Origin: Deltaproteobacteria bacterium
GTDB lineage: Bacteria > Myxococcota_A > UBA9160 > JAFDDA01
Length of the DNA: 41,535 bases
NCBI GenBank assembly: GCA_019311105.1
Contig: JAFDDA010000076.1
Coordinates: 1-41,535 of the forward strand
Reading direction: 5' to 3'
Shown: piece by piece, positions 24,397 through 33,228 of the stretch
Layout of the letters: each line of letters starts with the position of its first letter
Numbering within the stretch: the stretch's first letter is position 1
The notes under the pieces: model-generated
Database searches by the model: none
Seen by the model: the letters and a program-made list of their open reading frames with translations, nothing else
What the model was told of the DNA's origin: nothing
Made by a program: the position numbers and the translations under genes

Positions 24397-24499
24397 GGAC
24401 CGGGTTGCCGCGCTAGGCTCCGCCGCCATGACCCGCCCCGACTTCAACGGACCGGGTTGCCGCGCTAGGCTCCGCCGCCATGACCCGCCCCGACTTCAA
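24397..24499. repeat. 51-base tandem duplication copying the miaA start region
   Basis: Copies at 24397-24447 and 24449-24499 are identical. Each contains the same TAGGCT box, the same 8-base spacer, ATG and the first 19 coding bases. The 52-base period is not a multiple of three, so the upstream ATG at 24428 reads out of frame with miaA. Confidence 0.95.
24466..24471 (+). promoter_or_regulatory. -10-like box TAGGCT of miaA (leaderless)
   Basis: TAGGCT ends 8 bases before ATG 24480 with no ribosome binding site. The identical upstream copy is at 24414-24419. Confidence 0.5.
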
Positions 24500-25466
24500 A
24501 CCCGACCCCAGACCGCCGGTCGTGGTCGTGGCCGGCCCGACCGCTGCGGGCAAGACCACGCTCGCGCTGACCCTCGCCGAGGGGTTCGGAGCCGAGATCG
24601 TGAGCGCCGACTCGATGCAGGTCTATCGCTACCTCGACATTGGCACCGCGAAGCCGAGTGTCGAGGAACGCGGGCGCGCGGCGCACCACCTGATCGACGT
24701 CGTGACGCCCGACCTCCCGTATAGCGCCGGGCGCTACCTCGAGGATGCACGGGCGGCGGCAGCGGAGATCCACGGGCGCGGAAAACCCGTTCTTCTCACC
24801 GGAGGCACGGGCCTCTACGTCCGCGCCATGCTCGAGGGCCTGGTGCCGGCGGGCGGCGCCGACCCCGAGCTGCGCAGTGGGCTCGAAGCCCGGGATCGCG
24901 AGGCGCGCGAGCGGGGCGAAACGGATTGGCTCCACCGGCGTCTCGCCGAGCGCGACCCCGAGCGTGCCCGCGAACTCCACCCCAACGACGTCCAGCGCAT
25001 CGTGCGCGCCCTCGAGATCTTCGAGCGCAAGGGTTCGACGGCAACCCCGCGAGCCGACGCCCAGGCCGCCGGGTGCCCCTACCGGGTGCTTCATTTCGCG
25101 GTCGACCCGGGCCGCGAGCTGCTGAACGAACGCATCGATGCGCGCTGCGACGCCATGGTCGAAGCGGGCTTGCTGAATGAGGTGCGCGACCTCGCGAAGC
25201 GGGGCTACGGGCCCGACCTACGGCCGCTGCAGGGCATCGGCTATCGCCACATGCACCCCGTGGTCGCCGGTTCCGACACCCTCGTGAACGCGGTGGCCGA
25301 GATGAAGCGCGACACCCGGCGCTTTGCCCGCCGCCAGCGGACCTGGCTGCGGGCCGTGGACGGGATCTCGTGGCGCGACCCGTCCGAGGCCGACGCCATC
25401 GCCGCCGACGTCGAGCGCTTCCTCGCCGAGAGCGAAGAAGCCGGCTGGCGCGACGCCTCTCGCTGA
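24480..25466 (+). CDS. miaA: tRNA dimethylallyltransferase
   Basis: The 328-residue enzyme adds the isopentenyl group from dimethylallyl diphosphate to A37 of tRNAs reading UNN codons. It has the P-loop G-P-T-A-A-G-K-T at 19-26, S-A-D-S-M-Q-V-Y-R near 42, D-I-G-T-A-K-P and T-G-G-T-G-L-Y. Late motifs R-P-L-Q-G-I-G-Y and R-R-F-A-R-R-Q-R-T-W-L are also standard. The true start is ATG 24480; an identical ATG at 24428, copied in a tandem repeat, is out of frame. It ends before a bidirectional hairpin at 25488-25525. Confidence 0.97.
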   Translation: MTRPDFKPDPRPPVVVVAGPTAAGKTTLALTLAEGFGAEIVSADSMQVYRYLDIGTAKPSVEERGRAAHHLIDVVTPDLPYSAGRYLEDARAAAAEIHGRGKPVLLTGGTGLYVRAMLEGLVPAGGADPELRSGLEARDREARERGETDWLHRRLAERDPERARELHPNDVQRIVRALEIFERKGSTATPRADAQAAGCPYRVLHFAVDPGRELLNERIDARCDAMVEAGLLNEVRDLAKRGYGPDLRPLQGIGYRHMHPVVAGSDTLVNAVAEMKRDTRRFARRQRTWLRAVDGISWRDPSEADAIAADVERFLAESEEAGWRDASR

Positions 25467-25487
25467 AGCGGGCTCTCCCAAAGAAAA

Positions 25488-25525
25488 GGGCGCGGCGTGC
25501 AGGCCCAAGGCCGCGCGCCGCGCCC
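25488..25525. terminator. Bidirectional intrinsic terminator between convergent genes
   Basis: The arms GGGCGCGGCG and CGCCGCGCCC form a perfect 10-bp stem around an 18-base loop. On the minus strand the stem is followed by TTTTCTTT, a good U-tract for the hypothetical gene at 25545. On the plus strand only GTTTC follows, so it is weaker for miaA. Confidence 0.75.
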
Positions 25526-25544
25526 GTTTCGAAGGACTGGCAGG

Positions 25545-26015
25545 TCAGTAGGCCGAGGCACCCGTGTAGTCGATCCCGAACTTCACGTTCAGGAAGCGGG
25601 TGTCGTAGTCGACCAGGGCATCGCCGCGCTCGACCGGCGCATAGAGCGGGTCGAGGTCGGCGTCGAAGAAGAGAAGGCCGAGCCCCGGCACGAACTCGAG
25701 CACGCCCGTGATGGCGCGGATGGTGCCGGCGCCGAGCTGGACACCCGTGAGGAACATGTAGCCGGGGATCGCGTAGAAGACGCGGACCGGCACCGTGTCG
25801 TCGATCTCGCGCATGTTCGTGATGATCGTCTTGCCGGCCACGATGGGCGCGAGGACGATGTCCAAGGGCGCCATCAGCAGATTGCTGCTGGCCCGCTTCA
25901 AGGTTTCGCCCGTTGCGTGGGCCGTGCCCGGGGCGCCTGCGAGCAGAGCGAGCGCCAAGGCGCTGGCTGCGACTCGCGAAATGAGGCCAACTGTTCGGAA
26001 TCCTTGAGTTCTCAC
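25545..26015 (-). CDS. Exported hypothetical protein, possibly exosortase-associated TIGR04073-like
   Basis: GTG 26015 with GGAGGAG 5 bases upstream gives 156 residues. Residues 1-33 form a signal peptide ending A-P-G-T-A-H-A. The mature part, with G-E-T-L-K-R-A-S-S-N-L-L, P-L-D-I-V-L-A-P and a hydrophobic central helix (V-Q-L-G-A-G-T-I-R-A-I-T-G), recalls the TIGR04073 exosortase-system-associated family. I am not certain of this. The C-terminus ends in a Tyr-rich N-V-K-F-G-I-D-Y-T-G-A-S-A-Y. Its own promoter is suggested by TAGAGT (rc of 26048-26053). It converges on miaA. Confidence 0.65.
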   Translation of the reverse strand: MRTQGFRTVGLISRVAASALALALLAGAPGTAHATGETLKRASSNLLMAPLDIVLAPIVAGKTIITNMREIDDTVPVRVFYAIPGYMFLTGVQLGAGTIRAITGVLEFVPGLGLLFFDADLDPLYAPVERGDALVDYDTRFLNVKFGIDYTGASAY

Positions 26016-26201
26016 CTCTGCTCCTCCGTGCCCGATGGCGGGAGTCGACTCTAAGTGGCCCCGCGGGTGAATGTCAAGCAAACCCTCGCTGCGTCGCAGC
26101 GTTCGGTGGGCTGGATGCGGGTCGGACCCCTCGGATCCCGAGCCGGCGCGCGGCCCATCCGCAGCGTGCCGCCCCTTCGGCGTGACGGGCGCGGGCGGGG
26201 C

Positions 26202-26207
26202 TATGGT
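26202..26207 (+). promoter_or_regulatory. -10-like box TATGGT of der (leaderless)
   Basis: TATGGT ends 9 bases before ATG 26217 with no Shine-Dalgarno. Confidence 0.4.
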
Positions 26208-26216
26208 TCCGCCGCC

Positions 26217-27593
26217 ATGTCTCCGGGTCCCACCTCCGTTCGCGCTGCCGGTACCGCGCTCCCGATCGTCGCGATCGTGGGGCGCCCGAACGTCGGCAAG
26301 TCGACGCTCTTCAATCGCTACGCCGGGAGCCGGCGCGCACTGGTCGAAGACACGCCGGGCGTCACGCGCGACCGCATCGTCGAGACGGTGGAGGCGGCGG
26401 GCCGATCGATCCTGCTCGTCGACACGGCAGGGCTCGACCCGGACCCCGACGGCGGCCTGGAACAGGCCGTCCAGGCCCAGGCCGAGGCGGCGGTCGAAGA
26501 AGCCGACGCGATCCTCTTCGTCGTCGATGGCAAGGGCGGCCTTCTCCCCGAGGACGAAGAGATCGCGCGCACGCTGCGCAAGAGCCCGCGGCCCTTGCTC
26601 CTACTCGTCAACAAGATCGATGCCCCGAGCCATCAAGTGAACGCTGCCGAGTTCCATCGGCTCGGCTTGCCCATGCGCACGGCCTCGGCCGAGCACGGCT
26701 CGGGCGCGTGGGACGCACTCGAAGCCCTCGTGGAAGAGCTCCCCGAGGGCGAGGCGTTGCCCGAGGCGGCGGGGGAGGGCGGCCCCGTGCGGATCGCCCT
26801 CGTGGGCCGCCCCAACGTGGGAAAGAGTTCATGGGTGAACCGGCTGTTGGGCAGCGAGCGCGTCGTCGTCTCCGACGTGCCGGGGACGACGCGCGACTCC
26901 GTGGACAGCCTGCTCGAAACCGAGCGGGGCAATTTCATCCTGGTCGATACGGCCGGCCTGCGCCGGCCGGGCCGGCGGGATGCGGTGGCCGAGCGTGCCT
27001 CGGCGTACATGACGATGCGAGCCCTCGAGCGAGCCGACGTGGCGATGGTCGTGATCGATGCCTCCGAGGGGTTCACGGATCAGGACGCGCGCGTCTGCGG
27101 GCTCGCGCGCGAGCGGGGCCGACCGGCGGCGGTGCTCGCCAACAAGTGGGATCTCCTCGATCGCGACGACCCGCGGGAGTCGAAGCGCGTCCGCGACGAG
27201 ATCGACCGGCGGCTGCGATTCATGGCGGACACGCCCGTGCTCCAGGTATCCGCCAAGAGCGGCGCGCGTGGCAAGCGCATCCTGCCCCTGGCCCAGGAGC
27301 TGGCGAAGGCCGGGCGCACAAAGATTGCCACGCCCGTGCTCAACGAATGGCTCAAGGACGCGACCGCTCGACACGAGCCGGCCATGGCCCAGCGGGGCCT
27401 TCGGCGGAAGCCCGTGAAGTTCCTCTACGCCACCCAGGTCGCCGTGCTGCCGCCGACGATCGTGCTCTTCTGCACGGCGCCGGACACCATCCAGAAGAGC
27501 TACGTGCGCTTCCTCGAGAACCGGCTGCGCGAGCGTTTCGGTCTCGAGGGGAGCCCGGTCCGGCTCCTGCTGCGCCATCGCCGCAAGGACTGA
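26217..27593 (+). CDS. der: GTPase Der (EngA), ribosome assembly
   Basis: The 458-residue protein has two tandem GTPase domains, the hallmark of Der. Domain 1 has G-R-P-N-V-G-K-S-T near 21, D-T-A-G-L and N-K-I-D; domain 2 has G-R-P-N-V-G-K-S-S near 200, D-T-A-G-L-R and N-K-W-D. A C-terminal KH-like domain follows (K-F-L-Y-A-T-Q-V). Der binds the 50S subunit and is needed for its maturation. I start at ATG 26217 because the longer frame from 26055 lacks coding character. It is followed by a YfgM-like gene. In many bacteria yfgM, bamB and der are neighbours, which supports the call. Confidence 0.97.
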   Translation: MSPGPTSVRAAGTALPIVAIVGRPNVGKSTLFNRYAGSRRALVEDTPGVTRDRIVETVEAAGRSILLVDTAGLDPDPDGGLEQAVQAQAEAAVEEADAILFVVDGKGGLLPEDEEIARTLRKSPRPLLLLVNKIDAPSHQVNAAEFHRLGLPMRTASAEHGSGAWDALEALVEELPEGEALPEAAGEGGPVRIALVGRPNVGKSSWVNRLLGSERVVVSDVPGTTRDSVDSLLETERGNFILVDTAGLRRPGRRDAVAERASAYMTMRALERADVAMVVIDASEGFTDQDARVCGLARERGRPAAVLANKWDLLDRDDPRESKRVRDEIDRRLRFMADTPVLQVSAKSGARGKRILPLAQELAKAGRTKIATPVLNEWLKDATARHEPAMAQRGLRRKPVKFLYATQVAVLPPTIVLFCTAPDTIQKSYVRFLENRLRERFGLEGSPVRLLLRHRRKD

Positions 27594-27666
27594 GCCGGCG
27601 CCGCGAGCCTCCGAACGATGCAGAGGGTCGGGGCGAATGCGGCACGCCAGAGCGGACGCCCGGCGC

Positions 27667-27672
27667 TACACT
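27667..27672 (+). promoter_or_regulatory. Candidate -10 box TACACT for the YfgM-like gene
   Basis: TACACT ends 28 bases before GTG 27701. A start about 7 bases on would give a 20-base leader carrying the GAGGAG ribosome site. No clear -35 is visible. Confidence 0.35.
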
Positions 27673-27700
27673 GCGTGCCCCGAAGGACGAGGAGACCCGA

Positions 27701-28465
27701 GTGGCCCGCCGCAAAGAACCGAACCAGGCCGACGAGACCCTGCACCAGATCGAAGAGAGCTTCGACAAGGTCGCGCATTGGGTGTCGGAGAAGCGGATCC
27801 CCCTGGCGATCGCCGCGGCGGTGATCCTCGCCGTGGCAGCCGGCTCCGACATGCTCCGCAGCCAGCGTGCAAGCGCCGGCAACGAGGGTGCGGCCGCGCT
27901 GGCCGAGGTCCGGACGGAATTCCTCGCCGCGATGGGCGCGGAGCCCGGCGCCCTGGTCTTCGCCGAGCCCGCCAACCCCGCGGTGGCCCGCGAGGCCCGA
28001 GACCGGTTCGCCAAGGAATTCGAGGCCGTGGGCCGGGAACACGAAGGCTCTGCGGCATCGGCCATGGCGCTGCTCGAGGCGGGGAATCTCCACGAGCAGC
28101 TCGGTGCGCCGCACCTGGCACGCGACGACTGGGAGGCGGGCCTCGCGTCGGCGGGCTCGGGCACGAACCTCGAAGCCCTGGTGCTGCGCCGGCTGGCGCG
28201 GGCTCAGGAGGACGCCGGCGAATGGTCGGCCGCCGCCGAGTCCCACGAACGGGCGGGCCGCAACAGCGACTATCCCGGCCACTGGGACGCACTGGCCGCC
28301 GCGGCCCGATGTCGCCTCGAAGCCGGCGAGATCGACGCGGCGCTCGCTCTGCTTGCGGAGCTCGAGAACGGAGAGGTCCTCGATCGGATCGCGCCGCCGA
28401 CCGTCGCGCGCCTGCGCGAGGCCCGAGCATCCCGCGACCTCGACTCGGCTGGCGCAGACAGCTAG
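27701..28465 (+). CDS. YfgM-like TPR membrane protein
   Basis: GTG 27701 with GGAG 6-9 bases upstream gives 254 residues. A short basic cytoplasmic tail is followed by one transmembrane helix (about residues 30-47) and a periplasmic region of TPR-like helix pairs. These include G-N-L-H-E-Q-L-G-A-P-H-L-A, L-A-R-A-Q-E-D-A-G-E-W and R-L-E-A-G-E-I-D-A-A-L. This matches the layout of YfgM, an ancillary subunit at the SecYEG translocon and chaperone network, whose gene lies near der in E. coli. Bitopic TPR proteins are common, so the assignment rests on neighbourhood and topology. Confidence 0.78.
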   Translation: MARRKEPNQADETLHQIEESFDKVAHWVSEKRIPLAIAAAVILAVAAGSDMLRSQRASAGNEGAAALAEVRTEFLAAMGAEPGALVFAEPANPAVAREARDRFAKEFEAVGREHEGSAASAMALLEAGNLHEQLGAPHLARDDWEAGLASAGSGTNLEALVLRRLARAQEDAGEWSAAAESHERAGRNSDYPGHWDALAAAARCRLEAGEIDAALALLAELENGEVLDRIAPPTVARLREARASRDLDSAGADS

Positions 28466-28610
28466 CCCCAAATCCCGCTCCAACGGACCCTCAGCGCGAT
28501 CCCGGGCAGCCACCAGCACGCCCGGGCCACCCTCCGACTCGCCTCATCGGGCCCTTCGATGCCCGCTGCCTCCTGACGCCTTGCCAATCCTCTCCCACCC
28601 GTAACGTCCG

Positions 28611-28624
28611 ATAAGATAGATTAT
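28611..28624. promoter_or_regulatory. AT-rich palindromic site in the gap before the UAP1-like gene
   Basis: ATAAGATAGATTAT (ATAA and TTAT arms) stands out in a very GC-rich gap of 243 bases (28466-28708) that otherwise holds no gene. It could be an operator or an AT-rich promoter element about 85 bases before the UAP1-like start. I found no well-spaced -35/-10 pair. Confidence 0.3.
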
Positions 28625-28708
28625 GTCAAGTAGACGATGTAAGGCTGCGAGGGGTCACGCCCGGGCTCGGCTCATCCGGCGCCTCCCCTGTGCTATCCGC
28701 CCGCCGTC

Positions 28709-30106
28709 ATGAACGACGAGACAGCGCTTCGAGAACGCTGGGGAGCGGCTGGGCAGGCCCAGGTCTTCGACCACTGGGGTGCGCTCGACGCCGCCGGCCG
28801 CGAGCGGCTGCTGGCTCAGCTCGGGCACTTCGATCCCGAACCTCTGGCTCCCGCCGCCGCAGCGGCGATGTCGCCACGAGCCGTGGACCCGGCCACGCTC
28901 GAACCCCCGGAGCCGGCCTTCGGCCCCGAGGATCCCGGCCAGGCCGCGCTGGCCGAAGCCGGTGCGGCCGAGCTGGCTGCGGGCCGCGTGGCGGTCCTGA
29001 CCGTGGCCGGCGGCCAGGGCACGCGCCTTGGTTTCGACGGGCCCAAGGGAGCCTTCCCGATCGGCCCCGTGAGCGACCGCTCGCTCTTCGGCCTCTTCGC
29101 CCAGCGGATGGCGGGCCTCGCCCGGCGCCACGGGCGGATGCCGCCCTGGCTCGTGATGACGAGCCCGGCCACGGACGGGCCGACCCGAGCCTTCTTTGCC
29201 GCCCAGGATTTTTTTGGTCTCGACCGCGAGCAAGTCCGGTTCGTGGTTCAGGGCACTCTGCCCGCAGTGGGCCTCGACGGCCGGGTCCTGCTGGCCGCGC
29301 CCGACCGGGTCGCCGAGGCGCCTGACGGCCACGGAGGCGTCTTTGCCGCCCTGCTCTCCTCGGGCGCCTTGGCGGACCTCGAGGCTCGCGGGATCGAGCG
29401 CGTCTTCTACCACCACGTGGACAACCCGCTCGCCCGGCTCGCGGACCCGGCCTTCCTGGGCCTCCATGCCGTCCGCGGCGCCGAGATGTCCTGCAAGGCC
29501 GTCGAGAAGCTCGACCCGCTCGAGAGCATGGGGTTCCTGTGCCGGCGGGCCGGCCAGACCGCGGTGATCGAATACAGCGAAATCCCACCCGAGGTGGCCG
29601 CCGCGCAGGCCCCGAGCGGCGCCGGCCTGCGGTACCGCCTGGGCAGCGTGGGCATCCACGTCTTCGAGCGGAGCTTCCTCGAACGGGTGGCCCAGGGCCC
29701 CGCCCTGCCCCTCCACGGTGCCCAAAAACCCATCCGGGCCCTCGATGCCAAAGGCCGCCTCGGAACGGTCGAAGGCTGGAAACTCGAACGTTTCGTCTTC
29801 GATGCACTGGCACGGGCACGGGTGGTTGCGTTAATGGAATCCCGCCGCGCGGACGAGTACTCGCCCGTGAAGAACCTTCTGGGGGAAGCGTCCCCGGCGA
29901 CGGCCCGCCGGGACCTGAATGCGAGCTATCGCCGCTGGCTGACCGAAGCGGGGCTGCAAGCCCCCGGCGATGGCCCTGAGACCGAGTTGCTGATCGAGAT
30001 GGACCACACACGAATCGACGGCCCGAACGACCTGAGGCGGAGTGAGTTCCGCCCGATTACCGATGCCGCGCCCTGGATCCGAATTGCCAAGGGAGCAGAG
30101 CGATGA
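28709..30106 (+). CDS. UDP-N-acetylhexosamine pyrophosphorylase (UAP1/AGX-like)
   Basis: This 465-residue nucleotidyltransferase joins UTP and an N-acetylhexosamine 1-phosphate to give the UDP-sugar. The pyrophosphorylase loop is [10 protein letters not shown], with P-K-G next. [28 protein letters not shown] and D-E-Y-S-P-V-K-N follow in the order seen in eukaryote-type UAP1, not in bacterial GlmU. Bacterial copies exist but are uncommon. Plain UTP-glucose-1-P uridylyltransferase of the same Pfam group is the main alternative. A T7 run lies at 29210-29216 within the coding sequence. Its end overlaps the next gene by 4 bases (ATGA). Confidence 0.85.
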   Translation: MNDETALRERWGAAGQAQVFDHWGALDAAGRERLLAQLGHFDPEPLAPAAAAAMSPRAVDPATLEPPEPAFGPEDPGQAALAEAGAAELAAGRVAVLTVAGGQGTRLGFDGPKGAFPIGPVSDRSLFGLFAQRMAGLARRHGRMPPWLVMTSPATDGPTRAFFAAQDFFGLDREQVRFVVQGTLPAVGLDGRVLLAAPDRVAEAPDGHGGVFAALLSSGALADLEARGIERVFYHHVDNPLARLADPAFLGLHAVRGAEMSCKAVEKLDPLESMGFLCRRAGQTAVIEYSEIPPEVAAAQAPSGAGLRYRLGSVGIHVFERSFLERVAQGPALPLHGAQKPIRALDAKGRLGTVEGWKLERFVFDALARARVVALMESRRADEYSPVKNLLGEASPATARRDLNASYRRWLTEAGLQAPGDGPETELLIEMDHTRIDGPNDLRRSEFRPITDAAPWIRIAKGAER

Positions 30107-30765
30107 GCCCTGCCAAGAAGACCGCAGCCAAGAAAAAGGCCACGAAGAAGACCACCGCCCGGAAGGCTCCCGCCAGGAAGAAGCCTGCCAAGAAGGCGAC
30201 GGCGAAGAAGGCGACGGCCAAGAAGAAGGCCCCGGCCAAGAAACCGGCCGCCAAGAAGGCGACCAAGGCCCCGGCCAAGAAGGCCCAGGCGAAAAAGGCC
30301 GTAGCCAAGAAGGGCGCGCCGAAGAAGGCCGCGAAGAAGAAGGCCTCGGCCAAGAAGGCGACCAAGAAAAAGGGCGGCAAGAAGAAGGTCGAAGAGCCGG
30401 CCCCCGTCCGCCCGAAGAACCCGGGCAAGCTCGTCGTGGCCCGTGGCAAGCAGGTCTCGAAGCTCGGCGATCGCTGGACGTGCTGGGGCTGCGAAGCCGT
30501 CTTCTACGACCTCAACCAGCCGAGGCCCAAGTGCCCGAAGTGCGGCCAGGACCAGATGGCCAAGCAGGGTGCCGGCGACGATAAGAAGAAGAAGAAGAAG
30601 AAGCCCACGAAGCGCGACAGCATGCGCGCGCTCCGGGTCCTCGACGACGATGACGGCCCCGCCGCCGCGCCCGAGTCCGCCACGGTCGAGATGGACATCG
30701 AACTCGGCACCGACGAGAAGCTTCTCGAGCAAGCCGACAAGGTCGCCGACACCGAAGAGGAGTGA
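30103..30765 (+). CDS. Histone-H1-like Lys/Ala repeat fused to a FYDLN zinc domain
   Basis: The 220-residue protein has three parts. Residues 4-95 are Lys/Ala/Pro repeats of the A-K-K type, like the H1-like DNA-binding tails of bacterial nucleoid proteins. Residues 117-152 carry C127, C130, C144 and C147 around F-Y-D-L-N (134-138), the FYDLN-acid domain, a probable zinc ribbon. A seven-Lys run (161-167) follows, and the C-terminus is strongly acidic (D-D-D-D-G, E-E-E). It probably binds DNA or RNA. It overlaps the UAP1-like gene by 4 bases, so the two are co-translated. The gene includes near-microsatellite AAG codons. Confidence 0.85.
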   Translation: MSPAKKTAAKKKATKKTTARKAPARKKPAKKATAKKATAKKKAPAKKPAAKKATKAPAKKAQAKKAVAKKGAPKKAAKKKASAKKATKKKGGKKKVEEPAPVRPKNPGKLVVARGKQVSKLGDRWTCWGCEAVFYDLNQPRPKCPKCGQDQMAKQGAGDDKKKKKKKPTKRDSMRALRVLDDDDGPAAAPESATVEMDIELGTDEKLLEQADKVADTEEE

Positions 30766-30780
30766 CCCGCGGCGCCTCGC

Positions 30781-32706
30781 CTAGCGAGGCAGGCCGAAGG
30801 CCACCAGCGAGTCGCCCTGGCGAGACCCCGCCCGGGAGTGTCCGCCGGCCGCGATCACCACGAGCTGGCGACCGCTCGGGCTGCGGTAGCTCATGGGCGT
30901 CGCCTGCCCGCCCGCCGGGAGCCGGCCGGCGAAGAGTTCTTCGCCCGTCGCCAGGTCAAAGGCCCGCAGATAGTCATCCAACGCCGCCCCCACGAAGACG
31001 AGCCCGCTGCGCGTCACGAGCGGCCCGCCCAGATTCGGGACGCCGAGCTTCCACGCCACCGGCACGGGCGAGATGTCGCGCGTGGTGCCGAGGGGCACCT
31101 GCCAGGAGATCGAGCCGTCGGCGAGGTCGATGGCGGCGAGCGTGCCCCAGGGCGGCGGGTTGCACGGGATCCCGATCGGTGACAGCAGGGAGGTGCGGCG
31201 CATTCCGAAGGGCATCCCGCGCTGGCGGCCCCACTCGACGTCGGGTTCGGCGGCACGGAGGGTTTCGAATTCATCGCGCGGAACCAGGTGGATCGTCCAC
31301 GCGAGATCCATGGTGTTCGCGACGAGGATGCGGCGGCTCGGGTCGACGGCCACCCCTCCCCAGTTCGAACCGCCCGCGTTCCCGGGCAACATGATCGAGC
31401 CCTGCTCGCTGGGTGGCGTGTAGATGCCCTCGGAGCGAAGTCCGGCGATCGTGTTCTTACAGGCCCACCGGTCGAGGGGTGTGATGCCCCATGCGTCCTC
31501 GGGCCCGATCGCGGTGTGGCGCACCAGGGGCGGCGGCATCAGCGGGAAGGGCTGGGTCGGCGACAACACCTCACCGAGCGCCCCGCCCTGCGGAACGGGG
31601 CGCTCTTCCACGGGGAAGACCGGCTCGCCCGTCTCCCGGTGGAGGACGAAGAAGAGGCCCATCTTCGTCGCCTGGACGACGACGGGGATCGTCTTGCCGC
31701 CTCGCACCACCGTGGTGAGCGTCGGCTGGGCGGACACGTCGAAATCCCAGAGGTCGTGGTGGACGGTCTGGAAGTGCCAGACGACTTCACCCGTCGAGCC
31801 GCGCAGGGCCACGACGGAGCTGCCGTAGTGGTCGGGGCGCTTGCCCCCGTGGAAGTAGTCCGGCGCCGGGTTGCCCGTGGGCAGGAAGACGAGGTCGCGC
31901 TCGGCATCCACCGACATCGGGGCCCAGACGTTGGGGGTGGCCAGGGCCCAGCCCGCGTCGCTCGTGTTCTCGGGCGTTCGGACGAAGCCGGGGGGCGCCA
32001 GGTCGAAGGCCCAACGGAGCGCCCCGCTGCGGGCGTCGTAGCCCCGCACGACTCCGCTCGGCGCATCGGTCCGAACGTTGTCGCCTACGGCGCCCCCCAC
32101 CACGATGACGTCGCCGACGGTCACCGGCGGCGAAGTATGCGAATACTCGCCGGGCCATTCGATGCGACCGACCCCCTTGCTGAGATCCACCGCCCCGCCC
32201 TCGCCAAAGCCCGCACACGGGCGGCCCGAGGCGGCGTCGAGCGCGATCAGGCGCATGTCCACCGTCGCGGTGAGAACGCGCAGACCGCAGGCCGCATCGG
32301 GCTCGGCGGCGGGGTCGCGCCAGGCCTCAACGCCGCGGCAGGTCAGCTGATTTGCATAGCGCGCCGTGAGGTCGACCTTCGGGTCGAAGACCCAGCGTTC
32401 CGCGCCGGTCTCCGGGTCGAGCGAGGCCACGCGGTTCTGGGGTGTGCAGACGTAGAGGCTGCCGTCGACGAGGATGGGGGTCGCCTCGAAGGCCATCCCG
32501 GCCCGGGGCTGCGGGCCCTCGAGCTCGCCGGAGTGCCAGACCCACGCCACCTCGAGCTGGTCGACGTTCGCGGGAGTGATCTCATCGAGGGCGACGTAGC
32601 GTTGGCCGCCGGCGTCGCCGCCGTAGTGGCCCCATCCCTCGGCGCCCGCCGGCGCTGCGAGGGCGGTGAGAAGCGTGAAGACGGCCGCCGGGTGCAGGGT
32701 TCGCAT
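30781..32706 (-). CDS. PQQ-dependent dehydrogenase, glucose-dehydrogenase-like
   Basis: The 641-residue protein begins with a signal peptide ending A-P-A-G-A (start ATG 32706; the longer frame to 32742 adds 12 residues). The rest is an eight-bladed propeller: W-G-H-Y-G-G-D-A-G-G-Q-R-Y, A-S-L-D-P-E-T-G-A-E-R-W, G-Y-D-A-R-S-G-A-L-R-W, H-H-D-L-W-D-F-D and G-G-S-N-W-G-G-V-A-V-D-P. These are typical of quinoprotein sugar or alcohol dehydrogenases. It lacks both the five-helix anchor of membrane Gcd and a C-terminal cytochrome domain, so it should be periplasmic. PQQ synthesis genes are not in the window. Confidence 0.9.
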   Translation of the reverse strand: MRTLHPAAVFTLLTALAAPAGAEGWGHYGGDAGGQRYVALDEITPANVDQLEVAWVWHSGELEGPQPRAGMAFEATPILVDGSLYVCTPQNRVASLDPETGAERWVFDPKVDLTARYANQLTCRGVEAWRDPAAEPDAACGLRVLTATVDMRLIALDAASGRPCAGFGEGGAVDLSKGVGRIEWPGEYSHTSPPVTVGDVIVVGGAVGDNVRTDAPSGVVRGYDARSGALRWAFDLAPPGFVRTPENTSDAGWALATPNVWAPMSVDAERDLVFLPTGNPAPDYFHGGKRPDHYGSSVVALRGSTGEVVWHFQTVHHDLWDFDVSAQPTLTTVVRGGKTIPVVVQATKMGLFFVLHRETGEPVFPVEERPVPQGGALGEVLSPTQPFPLMPPPLVRHTAIGPEDAWGITPLDRWACKNTIAGLRSEGIYTPPSEQGSIMLPGNAGGSNWGGVAVDPSRRILVANTMDLAWTIHLVPRDEFETLRAAEPDVEWGRQRGMPFGMRRTSLLSPIGIPCNPPPWGTLAAIDLADGSISWQVPLGTTRDISPVPVAWKLGVPNLGGPLVTRSGLVFVGAALDDYLRAFDLATGEELFAGRLPAGGQATPMSYRSPSGRQLVVIAAGGHSRAGSRQGDSLVAFGLPR

Positions 32707-32774
32707 GCCGGAACGGGTAGTCGAGCCAAGGCCGGGACGCACCTGCCGCGGATGCGCTGCGCCGTCGCGGGCGC

Positions 32775-33203
32775 CTAGATCGTCAGGAGGCGTTTCAGGT
32801 GGAATTGGAGCACGTCGGCCTCGCCCTTGCGGTGCTCGATCTCCGCCGCGAGTTCGCCCGTGGCGGTCTGCTGCATCGAGAGCTTCACGCCGAGCCCACG
32901 GCTCGCCGAGGAATGGCGCTGTGCGGCTTCGAAGGCTGCGATGTTTTCGCCCAGCATGCCGCCCTCGCGGCCCTGCCCGAGCTTTCCGCGGGCCTTCTCG
33001 TACTGCTGCTCCACCATCGCGTTCTCGGCTTCGTAGGCCGCCAGCAGCGCCTCGAGGTCGGCCTGCGAGTAGGTCTTGTACGGCCGCGGGGCAGTGGTCT
33101 CGGCCTTCCAGTTCCGGTGGTAGTTGTACCCGCCGGCTGCGACGAGCCCGAGCAGGACGACGACGGGCAGCATCGAGATGCCCGAGACACGCTTGCGATC
33201 CAT
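32775..33203 (-). CDS. Single-pass membrane protein with coiled coil, unknown function
   Basis: I start at ATG 33203, 7 bases after GGGAGG; the longer frame has no coding character. The 142-residue protein has a basic N-terminus, one transmembrane helix (about residues 10-26) and an extended helical tail. The tail includes A-D-L-E-A-L-L-A-A-Y-E-A-E-N-A-M-V-E-Q-Q-Y-E and E-I-E-H-R-K-G-E-A-D-V-L, likely coiled coil. I do not recognise a family. It lies 25 bases downstream of the pfkB gene and may be co-transcribed with it. Confidence 0.75.
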   Translation of the reverse strand: MDRKRVSGISMLPVVVLLGLVAAGGYNYHRNWKAETTAPRPYKTYSQADLEALLAAYEAENAMVEQQYEKARGKLGQGREGGMLGENIAAFEAAQRHSSASRGLGVKLSMQQTATGELAAEIEHRKGEADVLQFHLKRLLTI

Positions 33204-33228
33204 GACGAACCTCCCTTCGGGAGACGTC

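Noticed and set aside
22393-24447. A 684-codon minus-strand frame opposite mutL
   Set aside because: mutL motifs are complete on the plus strand; the antisense frame is a composition artefact.
30584-30603. AAG repeat as a possible programmed frameshift site
   Set aside because: The frame stays open on both sides and the AAG run simply encodes lysine; no slippery heptamer with a downstream structure is evident.
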